A model generated the notes under the pieces. It worked only from the letters and a program-made list of their open reading frames with translations, ran no database searches and was not told the DNA's origin. Made by a program: the position numbers and the translations under genes. A DNA stretch of 8,787 nt from Gracilibacteraceae bacterium (GTDB lineage: Bacteria > Bacillota > Desulfitobacteriia > Desulfitobacteriales > Syntrophobotulaceae), in contig JAIRRL010000190.1 of NCBI GenBank assembly GCA_031255985.1, positions 1-8,787 on the forward strand, written 5' to 3'. Positions within the stretch are counted from its first letter, which is position 1, and the number at the start of each line of letters is the position of its first letter. Positions 1-6,956 of this stretch are shown one piece after another.

Positions 1-129
1 ACAAATAAGTATTACGAACAGTTGGAGCCGGGAGGGTATCTTTTTATCGGTCACTCGGAAACCATAACCAGAGATTCTACCCCCTTCCACTTCATCCAGC
101 CGGCTGTTTACCGCAAGCCGCCCCGTTAA
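1..129 (+). CDS. cheR: CheR, chemotaxis receptor methyltransferase (C-terminal fragment)
   Basis: The window opens inside a gene. Frame 1 gives 42 codons and a TAA stop, beginning TNKYYEQLEPGGYLFIGHSE. The segment LEPGGYLFIGHSE is the characteristic late strand and loop of the CheR S-adenosylmethionine-dependent methyltransferase fold, and the end of the protein (FHFIQPAVYRK) also fits CheR tails. CheR methylates glutamates on chemoreceptors in the cytoplasm and opposes CheB, which is the next gene. The start and most of the catalytic domain lie outside the window, so activity cannot be judged. The family call rests on a short but distinctive stretch and is supported by the neighbouring cheB and cheW. 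Confidence 0.88.
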   Translation, partial: TNKYYEQLEPGGYLFIGHSETITRDSTPFHFIQPAVYRKPPR

Positions 130-322
130 TACCTTACAGAGCGACTGCCGCAATTAATAAGCAAGGAAATCCGCCCGTAAGGCGCTGAAGCCGCGCGAAG
201 CGTGAACCGTCCGACGGCGCGGGAAGCGTGGGCCATCCGATAAAACTGAAGCGGACGGACACGCAAGGATTATAAGTTACAGGCGTCAGTCCGCTTTAGC
301 TGATTGAAAATGAGGTGTAGAA
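130..322. other. cheR-cheB intergenic region with direct and inverted repeats
   Basis: This 193-bp gap has no convincing ORF. It contains an imperfect direct repeat: GAAGCGTGAACCGTCCGA at 197-214 and GAAGCGTGGGCCATCCGA at 223-240, matching at 15 of 18 positions with a 26-bp period. It also contains a separate long inverted repeat (246-256 with 289-299). A GEATAA-like -10 element is not clear: TATAAG at 271-276 and TCCGATAA at 236-243 (similar to a flagellar sigma-28 -10) each lack a matching -35. The gap is the largest in the che run, so a promoter or leader for cheB may sit here, but no promoter can be called with confidence. Confidence 0.5.
246..299 (+). repeat. Inverted repeat upstream of cheB
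   Basis: The arm CTGAAGCGGAC at 246-256 pairs with GTCCGCTTTAG at 289-299: an 11-bp stem with one G-T wobble, enclosing 32 nt. No T-run follows the right arm, so it does not look like an intrinsic terminator. It ends 13 nt before the cheB ribosome-binding site (GAGGTG, 312-317), so a leader structure or operator for cheB is possible. The function is not shown. Confidence 0.45.
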
Positions 323-1396
323 ATGCCGGTTAAAAATAAAATACGAGTACTGATAGTGGACGATTCCCATTTTTTCCGCGGCGTCCTCACGAGCGGACTG
401 AAACAGGACGAACGGCTTGAAGTGGTGGGAACGGCGGTAGACGCGCCGGACGCGGAAAACAAAATTCGGGAGCTAAATCCGGATGTGCTGACCTTGGACG
501 TGGAAATGCCGGGCATGAGCGGTATTGATTTTTTGAAAAAATTGATGAGCAGCCGGCCCTTGCCCGTGGTAATGGTAAGTTCGCTGGACGCGCGGGTTTT
601 CGACATTCTGGCGGCCGGAGCCGTGGATTTCGTCCAAAAACCCAAAGGCGGCCAGGAAGCGCTGAACGCTTTTTTGACTGAATTGTCGGCCAAAATCCAG
701 ATCGCGGCGGTGGCGCGTCTCCGCTTCGGGCGCCGAACAACCGCCGAGCCGGCCGCCGCGCTTCCCGGCCGTTCCCCCGCCGCCCCCGTCGTTCCCGCCG
801 CTCCCGTCGGCAAAAGCCGCGGCAAAACCGTGCTGGCCTTCGGCGCCTCGACGGGAGGGACGGACGCTTTGGCTGAGGTCTTGCGGCGTTTTCCCGCCGA
901 TACTCCCGGCATTATCGTCACCCAGCACATGCCGGCCGGATTTACCAAGATGTTCGCGGAAAGACTGAACCGGATCTGCGCGATGGAGGTCAAGGAAGCG
1001 GAAAATCACGAGCCGATCACGCCGGGCCGCGTTCTGATCGCGCCCGGCGGCTTCCAGATGGGGCTGGAACCCGCCGCTCTCGGCTATGCCGTCAAAGTGA
1101 CCGCCGGGGAGAAGGTGAGCGGTCACTGTCCCTCCGTGGATTACCTCTTCACTTCGGTGGCGCAGATCGCCAAAAAGGACGCGGTGGGAGTGATCATGAC
1201 CGGCATGGGCGGGGACGGGGCCAACGGGCTGCTCCTGATGCGCCAGGCCGGAGCGTACACGCTGGGGCAGGATAAGGACAGTTGCGTAGTTTACGGGATG
1301 CCGATGGTGGCCTTTCGCAAAGGCGCCGTTTGCAAGGAGACGGGACTGGATATGATTGCCGACGAGGTATTGCGGTATTTGCGCAACCGGCGCTAA
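323..1396 (+). CDS. cheB: CheB, protein-glutamate methylesterase/glutamine deamidase
   Basis: CheB removes methyl groups from, and deamidates, chemoreceptor residues; phosphorylation by CheA activates it. The 357-residue length is normal for the family. Residues 6-108 are a receiver domain with acidic pair D13/D14, phosphoacceptor D59 in LTLDVEMPG, S86 and K106 in VQKPKG. Residues about 132-167 form an Ala/Pro-rich linker. Residues 168-355 are the esterase domain with the full triad: S176 in GASTGGT, H202 in TQHMPAGF and D298 in MTGMGGDG. All key residues are present, so it should be active. The ATG at 323 lies 5 nt after a GAGGTG ribosome-binding site and immediately precedes the receiver domain. 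It sits 193 bp after cheR and 93 bp before cheW, a common chemotaxis order. Confidence 0.97.
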   Translation: MPVKNKIRVLIVDDSHFFRGVLTSGLKQDERLEVVGTAVDAPDAENKIRELNPDVLTLDVEMPGMSGIDFLKKLMSSRPLPVVMVSSLDARVFDILAAGAVDFVQKPKGGQEALNAFLTELSAKIQIAAVARLRFGRRTTAEPAAALPGRSPAAPVVPAAPVGKSRGKTVLAFGASTGGTDALAEVLRRFPADTPGIIVTQHMPAGFTKMFAERLNRICAMEVKEAENHEPITPGRVLIAPGGFQMGLEPAALGYAVKVTAGEKVSGHCPSVDYLFTSVAQIAKKDAVGVIMTGMGGDGANGLLLMRQAGAYTLGQDKDSCVVYGMPMVAFRKGAVCKETGLDMIADEVLRYLRNRR

Positions 1397-1474
1397 GGCC
1401 CGGCGGCTGATATGAGGCGATAATCCCGCGGCTTGATATATTACGGGAACTCAGGACTTGGTTTGTCCGGGAGA

Positions 1475-1482
1475 AAAGGAGG
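1475..1482 (+). promoter_or_regulatory. Ribosome-binding site that fixes the cheW start
   Basis: AAAGGAGG lies 7 nt before the ATG at 1490. The reading frame stays open upstream to a TTG at 1433, but that TTG has no ribosome-binding site, and the extra residues (MIYYGNSGLGLSGRKGGKA) do not resemble CheW. Confidence 0.85.
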
Positions 1483-1489
1483 AAAAGCG

Positions 1490-1990
1490 ATGGATTGGCT
1501 GCAGGAGGCGGAACTACGGGAAGAGGAAACGGAGACCGCCCTTAACCAATATTTGACATTTGCTGTCAGCGAACAGTTTTTTGGCATCTCGATCAGCGAT
1601 GTCGTGGAGATAATCAGTTTATGCCCGATTGCCCAGGTGCCGCAATTTTCGGGCTACGCCAAAGGGATCATCAATTTGCGCGGCCGGATCATACCGGTGG
1701 TGGACGTGCGGCTCCGTTTTCATCTGCCGGAAAAAGAATATGACGGTCGCACCTGTATCATCATCACTAATATCAACGAGCTGGACATCGGGTTTATCGT
1801 GGACGAGGTGCGGGAAGTGATGGATATAGATCCGGCCGACGTGGAGCCGGCCCCGAAGCTGACCGCTTCTTACGCCCACCGCTTTATCACCGGCGTGGGC
1901 AAACGGTCTGACAAAATGATACTTCTCTTGGACAGTCAGCGGCTGCTGAACGAGGAGGAAACGGCGGCTCTAGACGTAACGCAGATGTGA
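1490..1990 (+). CDS. cheW: CheW, chemotaxis coupling protein
   Basis: CheW is the SH3-like scaffold that links chemoreceptors to the histidine kinase CheA in the cytoplasmic array. The 166-residue product is normal in size. A short acidic N-terminal helix (1-18) precedes the domain, which starts at NQYLTFAVSEQFFGISISDV (19-38). The hallmark block GYAKGIINLRGRIIPVVDVR spans 55-74, with R64 in the conserved NLRG turn that contacts receptors and CheA. IGFIVDEVREVMDI (100-113) and FITGVGKRSDKMILLLD (132-148) match the later strands of CheW. The start at 1490 is chosen because of the strong AAAGGAGG site; the open frame upstream to a TTG at 1433 is probably untranslated. The stop TGA overlaps the ribosome-binding site of the next gene, pointing to translational linkage. 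Confidence 0.96.
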   Translation: MDWLQEAELREEETETALNQYLTFAVSEQFFGISISDVVEIISLCPIAQVPQFSGYAKGIINLRGRIIPVVDVRLRFHLPEKEYDGRTCIIITNINELDIGFIVDEVREVMDIDPADVEPAPKLTASYAHRFITGVGKRSDKMILLLDSQRLLNEEETAALDVTQM

Positions 1991-2001
1991 GGAATTGACG
2001 C

Positions 2002-3642
2002 ATGGCGGCGAAAAAAAACGCGGCAGTCAGCGCCGAGGCGCAAGCTATTCGGGACGCGACGGCGGAACAAGTAAAAAAGAGGCGTGAACAGCGGGATCAG
2101 CAGATGGAAGCAGCCGCCAGGCGCAGAGAAGAGATGAAGCGGCGCTCCATTGAGATGAAGCAGAAAATGGCGCTGAACAGCATCGAAATGAAAAAAAAGC
2201 AGGCTGTGCGCAAGCTGTCACAGAACGTGAAGGATCCGCCCTTTGTGGTCGAGCGGAAAGCGGAGAAGATACTGGGCAAGCTGGATAAGCGCAAGCGCGG
2301 CTTGTTGACAAAAAATAACAAGGCGCTGGCGGCGCTGCGGAAAAAAGCGACGGCGGAACAGCGGCGCAAGGCGAAACTGCTGCAAAAAGAAATGCGGCGC
2401 GACCCGGAATGGCTGAGAGAACAGGACGAACTGAAAGAAAAAGCAAAAGAGCAGGCGCGGCAGAGAAAACAGGCCAAGGCGCAAATGGCGGCTATGCGGC
2501 GGGATCGGGAGCGGGCGCGTAAGGACGAGCGGCAAAAGAAAAAGCTGGAGGAACGGGAGGAAAAGCGGCGGCAAAAGCTCGACCCCAAGTGGCGGGAAGA
2601 GCAAAACGAGTTGAAGCGTCTGGAAAAAGAGAAGAAATTGCAGGAGAAAGAGAGTAAGGCGCAGAATAAAGCAGAAGCCGCGCAAAAGAAGGAGGAACAG
2701 AAAGCGCGGCTGGCGGAAAAGAAAAAAGAGGAACGGGACAGGAAAAAGGAAATCGCCGCGAAAAAGCGGGAAGAGAAGGAAAACGGCCGCCGGCAAAAGA
2801 GAGATCCCATATGGTGGGAACAGGAAAAGGAACGCAAGAGTCAGGCCCGGCGCGAGGCGCGCGAACGCAAAGAGCAAAAACGGTCTGACAAAGTGCGGCG
2901 AAGGATAGAGGCGATAGAGCGGCGGCAGGAAGCGCGGGAGCGGGGAGTTAAAATAAACGAAGGCTTTCTGGCCGGTAAACTGCCGTTCCTGATCATAGCC
3001 GTCGTTGTTCTCGGACTTTTGGCGGGCGGCGGTTTCGCGGCCTATAAAATTTTTCTGGAAATACAGCCGCCGGCTCCGGCGGTCGATATGTGGCTTACGT
3101 GGCAAAAGACGCTGGGTATGTCGTCGGTCACGCAGCCGGAATTTTTCCAAGGCCCCGTCTTTGAGCGTATTTTTACCAGGGAGGCTTACGCTCCGGCTAA
3201 AGAGGCTCTGACGGCCAAGTTGGCGGATTTTTCCTATACGGTGTTGGAGGGCGCCGACATCACGGGCCGAACCGCTGCTGTTAGCGTTAGCTTTCAATAT
3301 CATGACTTGGCGGCCGTAATGGAGCAAATCCCCAGCATATACTGGCGGGAGAATTATGGGCCTTATGTTACCCAACAGGCTTCCAGCGAAGAATTGGAAG
3401 CGGCCATGATCGCTCTGATCCAACGGGAGCTGAACGCCGCGGAGAATAAAAAAACAGCGGTCGTGCAAGTTTACGCGGACAGAATCGGGCGTGACTGGCA
3501 GGTCGCCGACCTCCTGAGCGGCAATGAGCAATTGCTTTGCGTATTGACGGGAGGGATTTTCGGGCCGGTGACCAATACGACGCCGGCGGAGGCTGGCGAC
3601 GGAGGCCGGGAGGGCGCGGCGGCGGAAGAGTCCGCGCATTGA
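2002..3642 (+). CDS. Highly charged coiled-coil protein with one membrane span
   Basis: I do not recognise a named family. Residues 1-320 are almost entirely K, R, E, Q and A, predicting a long helical coiled coil, with visibly more basic than acidic residues. Within it a DPxW motif recurs: RRDPEWLREQDEL (132-144), QKLDPKWREEQNEL (191-204) and QKRDPIWWEQEKE (265-277). A smaller SIEMK repeat (49-53, 60-64) has an 11-residue step. Residues 328-348 are a single transmembrane segment (LPFLIIAVVVLGLLAGGGFAA). The basic N side predicts a cytoplasmic coiled coil, with residues 353-525 outside the membrane as a mixed alpha/beta domain that could be NTF2-like, though that is a guess. The tail (526-546) is low complexity. 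The ATG at 2002 is 11 bp after cheW and follows a GAGGA site overlapping the cheW stop. Its role is unknown; a membrane scaffold for the neighbouring ATPases is an inference. Confidence 0.85.
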   Translation: MAAKKNAAVSAEAQAIRDATAEQVKKRREQRDQQMEAAARRREEMKRRSIEMKQKMALNSIEMKKKQAVRKLSQNVKDPPFVVERKAEKILGKLDKRKRGLLTKNNKALAALRKKATAEQRRKAKLLQKEMRRDPEWLREQDELKEKAKEQARQRKQAKAQMAAMRRDRERARKDERQKKKLEEREEKRRQKLDPKWREEQNELKRLEKEKKLQEKESKAQNKAEAAQKKEEQKARLAEKKKEERDRKKEIAAKKREEKENGRRQKRDPIWWEQEKERKSQARREARERKEQKRSDKVRRRIEAIERRQEARERGVKINEGFLAGKLPFLIIAVVVLGLLAGGGFAAYKIFLEIQPPAPAVDMWLTWQKTLGMSSVTQPEFFQGPVFERIFTREAYAPAKEALTAKLADFSYTVLEGADITGRTAAVSVSFQYHDLAAVMEQIPSIYWRENYGPYVTQQASSEELEAAMIALIQRELNAAENKKTAVVQVYADRIGRDWQVADLLSGNEQLLCVLTGGIFGPVTNTTPAEAGDGGREGAAAEESAH

Positions 3643-3648
3643 AAAACA

Positions 3649-3656
3649 AGGAGGGG
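3649..3656 (+). promoter_or_regulatory. Ribosome-binding site of the EAL/HDOD gene; start ambiguous
   Basis: AAGGAGGGG spans 3648-3656, within the 15-bp gap after the coiled-coil gene. The in-frame ATG at 3658 is unusually close, about 2 nt after AAGGAGG. A GTG at 3664, two codons on, has the better spacing of about 8 nt, so translation may really begin there, giving a protein two residues shorter. Confidence 0.6.
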
Positions 3657-3657
3657 A

Positions 3658-4902
3658 ATGGACGTGTCCGCTTCAATAGTCAGACAGCCAATAATCAGTG
3701 TGGAGACGGAAAAAATCAACGGGTACTCTCTGATTTACACTGACAGCAATGGCCCGATGATGGGCGACGAGCCTGTTTCGAGCGAGAGCGCGGCGAAAGT
3801 GATCGCCCAGATTTTTTCGTCCGCTGATTCCCAGCTTTTTACAGATGATATGCCGCTCTATCTGACGTTTACCAGTCAGTTGATCCGGGAAAACGTCAGC
3901 AAATTGTTCAATAAAGACAAACTGGTCATCCAGATTGACGACAGCGCCTCGGTCAACACGCCGCTGCTGCAGGAGTTGTATAAATTGCGCGAAGAGGGCT
4001 ATTCCTTCGTTTTCAATGATTTCATGTTCGCGCAGCGGTATTTTAATCTGCTGGATCTCGTGGATATCATCAGTCTTGACATTGAGGCGACCCCGGAAAA
4101 TTCTCTGACTCAAATCTCCCGCGTTTGCCTGGGCCTGAACAAAAAATTGATGGCGACCAACGTGAACACGCGGGAGGATTTTGAGCGGGCTCGCTCCTTC
4201 GGTTTTCATCAGGTACAGGGACATTATTTTGCCGAACCTGTGGTAATCGAAAGCAAGAAAATCGAGCATAATCAGGTGAATTTCCTCCGGCTCATGAGCC
4301 AACTGGTGCTGCCGGAGCCGAATGTAGACGAGATCGCCGCCATCATCGCCAGCGACGTGACCATGAGCTATCAATTGCTCAGGCTGGTGAACTCCGCTTA
4401 TTTCGCCTTACGGACGCGTATCGCCAATATCAAGCAGGCGGTGGTCATCGTCGGGATGCGGCAGTTGCTGGACTGGGTGTATCTTTTGAGTTTCGGCATG
4501 ACCAGCCGGGTGGGAACCGATTCTTTAATCCGCTTGGCTTTTCAGCGGGGAGAGATAGCTCAGACTTTGGCGATGCAAGTGGCGAAACTGCGGCAAAAAC
4601 ATTCGGACTGTTATCTGGTCGGCATGTTTTCGGTTTTGGATCAGTTGCTGGAAAATAATCTCGCCACTATTTTAGAGGAACTGCCGCTGACGGAAGAGGT
4701 AAACGAGGCGCTGCTGGAAAAGAAAGGCTCGATGGGGCTGCTCTATCGTCTGATTCTGGCGCACGAGCGGGCCGAGTGGCGGGAAGTGACGAACTTGGCG
4801 GCGGAACTCGGTTTGCCGGAGGAATCGGTCATAGAATCATATCTGCAATGTGTGAAAAACGTGTCCAAAACCTGGGGCGACCTGATGAGTCCCGCCAGTT
4901 GA
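3658..4902 (+). CDS. Degenerate EAL plus HDOD signalling protein (YuxH type)
   Basis: The 414-residue length and the order EAL-like (about 6-198) then HDOD (about 205-395) match the YuxH/CdgJ-type family. In active EAL phosphodiesterases acidic residues bind metal and c-di-GMP. Here the positions appear lost: the GYELLYR block reads GYSLIYT (22-28), the LEILE strand reads VIQIDD (90-95), ALDDF reads VFNDF (118-122), IKID reads ISLD (138-141), and AEKVET reads ATNVNT (166-171). The late fold signature GFHQVQGHYFAEP (182-194) survives. HDOD features include DVTMSYQLLRLVNSAYFA (233-250), GMRQLLDWVYLL (266-277) and VGMFSVLDQLL (321-331); HDOD lacks the metal-binding HD residues by definition. I infer a non-enzymatic regulator or scaffold. 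The ATG at 3658 is used, but GTG 3664 may be the real start. A 21-bp gap leads to the next gene. Confidence 0.92.
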   Translation: MDVSASIVRQPIISVETEKINGYSLIYTDSNGPMMGDEPVSSESAAKVIAQIFSSADSQLFTDDMPLYLTFTSQLIRENVSKLFNKDKLVIQIDDSASVNTPLLQELYKLREEGYSFVFNDFMFAQRYFNLLDLVDIISLDIEATPENSLTQISRVCLGLNKKLMATNVNTREDFERARSFGFHQVQGHYFAEPVVIESKKIEHNQVNFLRLMSQLVLPEPNVDEIAAIIASDVTMSYQLLRLVNSAYFALRTRIANIKQAVVIVGMRQLLDWVYLLSFGMTSRVGTDSLIRLAFQRGEIAQTLAMQVAKLRQKHSDCYLVGMFSVLDQLLENNLATILEELPLTEEVNEALLEKKGSMGLLYRLILAHERAEWREVTNLAAELGLPEESVIESYLQCVKNVSKTWGDLMSPAS

Positions 4903-4923
4903 CATATCAGGCAGGAGGGGAAA

Positions 4924-6912
4924 ATGGACTCGGCGGAACAAGCGGTTTTTGCTCTTGACATCGGCACCCGCACCGTAATCGGCTTGGTCTGCCAGATGGC
5001 GGACGAAAAAATGCGGCTTGCGGGCGCGGAGATCATAGAACACGGCAAGCGGGCGATGATAGACGGTCAAGTGGACGATATCGCCCATGTCAGCGCCTGT
5101 GTGAATAAGGTCAAAACCGGCTTGGAAGAAAAACTGAACATAAAACTGTCCGCCGTGGCTATCGCGGCCGCCGGCCGGGCTTTGCGCACCCGGACGGTGA
5201 CTTTGCGCCGCCGCTTGGGCGCCGGGGAAACCATCACGGCGGAAATTCTGCGCAACCTGGAAATGGAAGCAGTTGCGCAGGCGCAGATGGAGTTGAACCG
5301 GGAAAGCGGCGAGCGGGCCGCTTTTTACTGCGTTGGCCACAGCGTCAGTCGCCAGGCCCTGGACGGCTATGAGTTGAGCGCGGCGGAGGGGCATAAGGGT
5401 TCGGACTTTGAAATGACTCTGATAACGGCTTTTTTGCCTAAAATAGTGGTGGAGGGGTTGTACGCCGCCATGGACGGCAGCGGTCTGGAAGTGGTCAGTC
5501 TGACTTTGGAGCCGATCGCGGCCATGAACATCGTCATACCGCCGGAACTCAGGATGCTGAATCTGGCTCTCGTTGACATCGGAGCCGGCACCTCGGATAT
5601 CGCCGTCTCCCGCGCCGGGGCCGTCGTCGCTTACGATATGGCCACAATTGCCGGCGACGAAATCACCGAGGCTATCATGCAAGCCATGCTGGTAGATTTT
5701 GCCACGGCGGAAAAAATAAAACAAAACCTGACCGAACGGGAAGAAGTTGGGTTCATCGATATTCTCGGCCTGGCCCAAACAGCCGCGAACGCGGAAATAA
5801 TGGCCGCGGCCCGTCCCGCCGTGGATATGCTGGTGAATGAAGTGGCGGAGAAGATACTGGCAATCAATGAAACCGCGCCCACGGCACTTTTTCTCGTGGG
5901 CGGCGGCAGCCAATATCCCGGTCTGGCCGCAGCTTTTGCCCAAAAACTCGGTATGGATGAGCGCCGGGTCGCCGTGGGGGGCGCCGCGCATATCCGCCGC
6001 TTTTTGCCGGAGGGGGGTGAAACGGCCGGGGTGGAAAGCCCTGAATATATCACTCCGCTGGGGATCGCCTGGACGGCTTTGCGGGAAGCGGGCCATAATT
6101 TCGGTACGGTTACGGTGAACGGCAAGAAGATCCGGCAATACAGCTATGAAGGCCTGAAGGTTTCGGATGTTCTCATTTTGAGCGGATATTATAAATATGA
6201 GCAATTAGTCGGGCATATGGGCAAGCCGCTGCGTTATTACCTGGACGAACGCCTGACGACGGTCAGCGGCGAATTGGCGCAGCCGGCGCAAATCAGTCTG
6301 AACGGCGCGGCGGCGGCGCTGGACAGCCCGGTGCGGGAAGGAGACGCCGTTTCCTTTATCCCGGCGGTAAACGGAGCGGACGCCCGGCGGCGCGTGGCGG
6401 AAGCGGTTCCGGCCTACAGCCGCTTTCCGGTCATTTTTGACGGACGGGAATTCTATGCCGGCGTTTGGGCTTTGAAAAACGGGCAGTTCGCCGGGGAGGA
6501 CGAGGAAATCGCCGACGGGGATGAGATCGGCGTAATAGAAATACTCACTTTCGCGGATTTTGCCCGTTTGATTCATCTGACGCCGGAACAGGAATCCTAT
6601 TGGCTGAACGGCGCGCCGGCCGCGGCGGCCGACCGGCTGGAACCCGGCGATGTTATCAGCTCTGTTGATCCCGCCGACGGGCCGGAGGAGAGCCGGGATC
6701 AAAGCGGTTCTATTTTGGTCATGTTGAACGGCAAATCTCTCCGCCTGGCGGCAAAAACTGGGGGCGAGACCTATCTTTTGCTGGATCTGTTCAACTATGT
6801 GGAAAAAGATATACTGGCAAAGCGGGCGCCGGGGCCGCGCTGCCGGCTCAACGGCCGGGACGCGCCTTTCAGCGCGGAATTGAGAGCGGGGGACGAGGTC
6901 GTTATCGGCTGA
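4924..6912 (+). CDS. FtsA/PilM-like actin-fold ATPase with C-terminal beta-grasp-like repeats
   Basis: Residues 7-385 have the FtsA-type actin fold: phosphate-1 loop ALDIGTRTVIGLV (10-22), an SHS2/1C-type insert about 75-170, phosphate-2 loop LALVDIGAGTSDIAV (214-228), TIAGDEIT (241-248) and adenosine motif ALFLVGGGSQYPGL (321-334). ATP binding is therefore likely. FtsA is usually about 400-450 residues; this protein is 662. The extra 270 residues hold recurring blocks with an LNG turn and a later GD: QISLNGAAAALDSPVREGD (456-474), YWLNGAPAAAADRLEPGD (559-576) and CRLNGRDAPFSAELRAGD (640-657), which resemble half a ubiquitin/ThiS-like beta-grasp fold. The amphipathic membrane-targeting helix found at the end of true FtsA is absent. 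No ftsZ or division genes are nearby, so this is probably a specialised paralogue rather than the division protein. The ATG at 4924 follows AGGAGG by 5 nt. Confidence 0.9.
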   Translation: MDSAEQAVFALDIGTRTVIGLVCQMADEKMRLAGAEIIEHGKRAMIDGQVDDIAHVSACVNKVKTGLEEKLNIKLSAVAIAAAGRALRTRTVTLRRRLGAGETITAEILRNLEMEAVAQAQMELNRESGERAAFYCVGHSVSRQALDGYELSAAEGHKGSDFEMTLITAFLPKIVVEGLYAAMDGSGLEVVSLTLEPIAAMNIVIPPELRMLNLALVDIGAGTSDIAVSRAGAVVAYDMATIAGDEITEAIMQAMLVDFATAEKIKQNLTEREEVGFIDILGLAQTAANAEIMAAARPAVDMLVNEVAEKILAINETAPTALFLVGGGSQYPGLAAAFAQKLGMDERRVAVGGAAHIRRFLPEGGETAGVESPEYITPLGIAWTALREAGHNFGTVTVNGKKIRQYSYEGLKVSDVLILSGYYKYEQLVGHMGKPLRYYLDERLTTVSGELAQPAQISLNGAAAALDSPVREGDAVSFIPAVNGADARRRVAEAVPAYSRFPVIFDGREFYAGVWALKNGQFAGEDEEIADGDEIGVIEILTFADFARLIHLTPEQESYWLNGAPAAAADRLEPGDVISSVDPADGPEESRDQSGSILVMLNGKSLRLAAKTGGETYLLLDLFNYVEKDILAKRAPGPRCRLNGRDAPFSAELRAGDEVVIG

Positions 6913-6956
6913 CGGGTAAACAATATTGACTGCATGTAGCGGGGGAGGTTGCGGAT

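Noticed and set aside
236..243. TCCGATAA resembling a sigma-28/sigma-D flagellar -10 element (GCCGATAA)
   Set aside because: No TAAA-like -35 lies at the expected distance, and the element is part of the 18-bp direct repeat, so the match may be chance.
271..276. TATAAG as a sigma-A -10 box before cheB
   Set aside because: No TTGACA-like sequence lies 16-18 bp upstream and there is no extended -10 TG.
1433..1489. Upstream extension of cheW to a TTG start
   Set aside because: The TTG has no ribosome-binding site, the added residues do not match CheW, and an AAAGGAGG site precisely serves the ATG at 1490.
2218..3639. Long open frame on the - strand opposite the coiled-coil gene
   Set aside because: It is the complement of a K/E/R-rich coding region, which naturally yields Phe/Leu/Ser/Arg-rich open frames. 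The translation has no recognisable domain and no ribosome-binding site was seen.
3658..4902. Calling this an active c-di-GMP phosphodiesterase
   Set aside because: The EAL glutamate and the other acidic catalytic positions appear replaced.
4837..6204. 455-codon open frame on the - strand opposite the FtsA-like gene
   Set aside because: The + strand frame has clear FtsA motifs and a strong ribosome-binding site. The antisense product is His/Gln/Arg-rich with no family resemblance.
4924..6912. Naming the actin-fold gene ftsA
   Set aside because: It is about 220 residues longer than FtsA, lacks the terminal membrane-targeting helix and has no division genes nearby.
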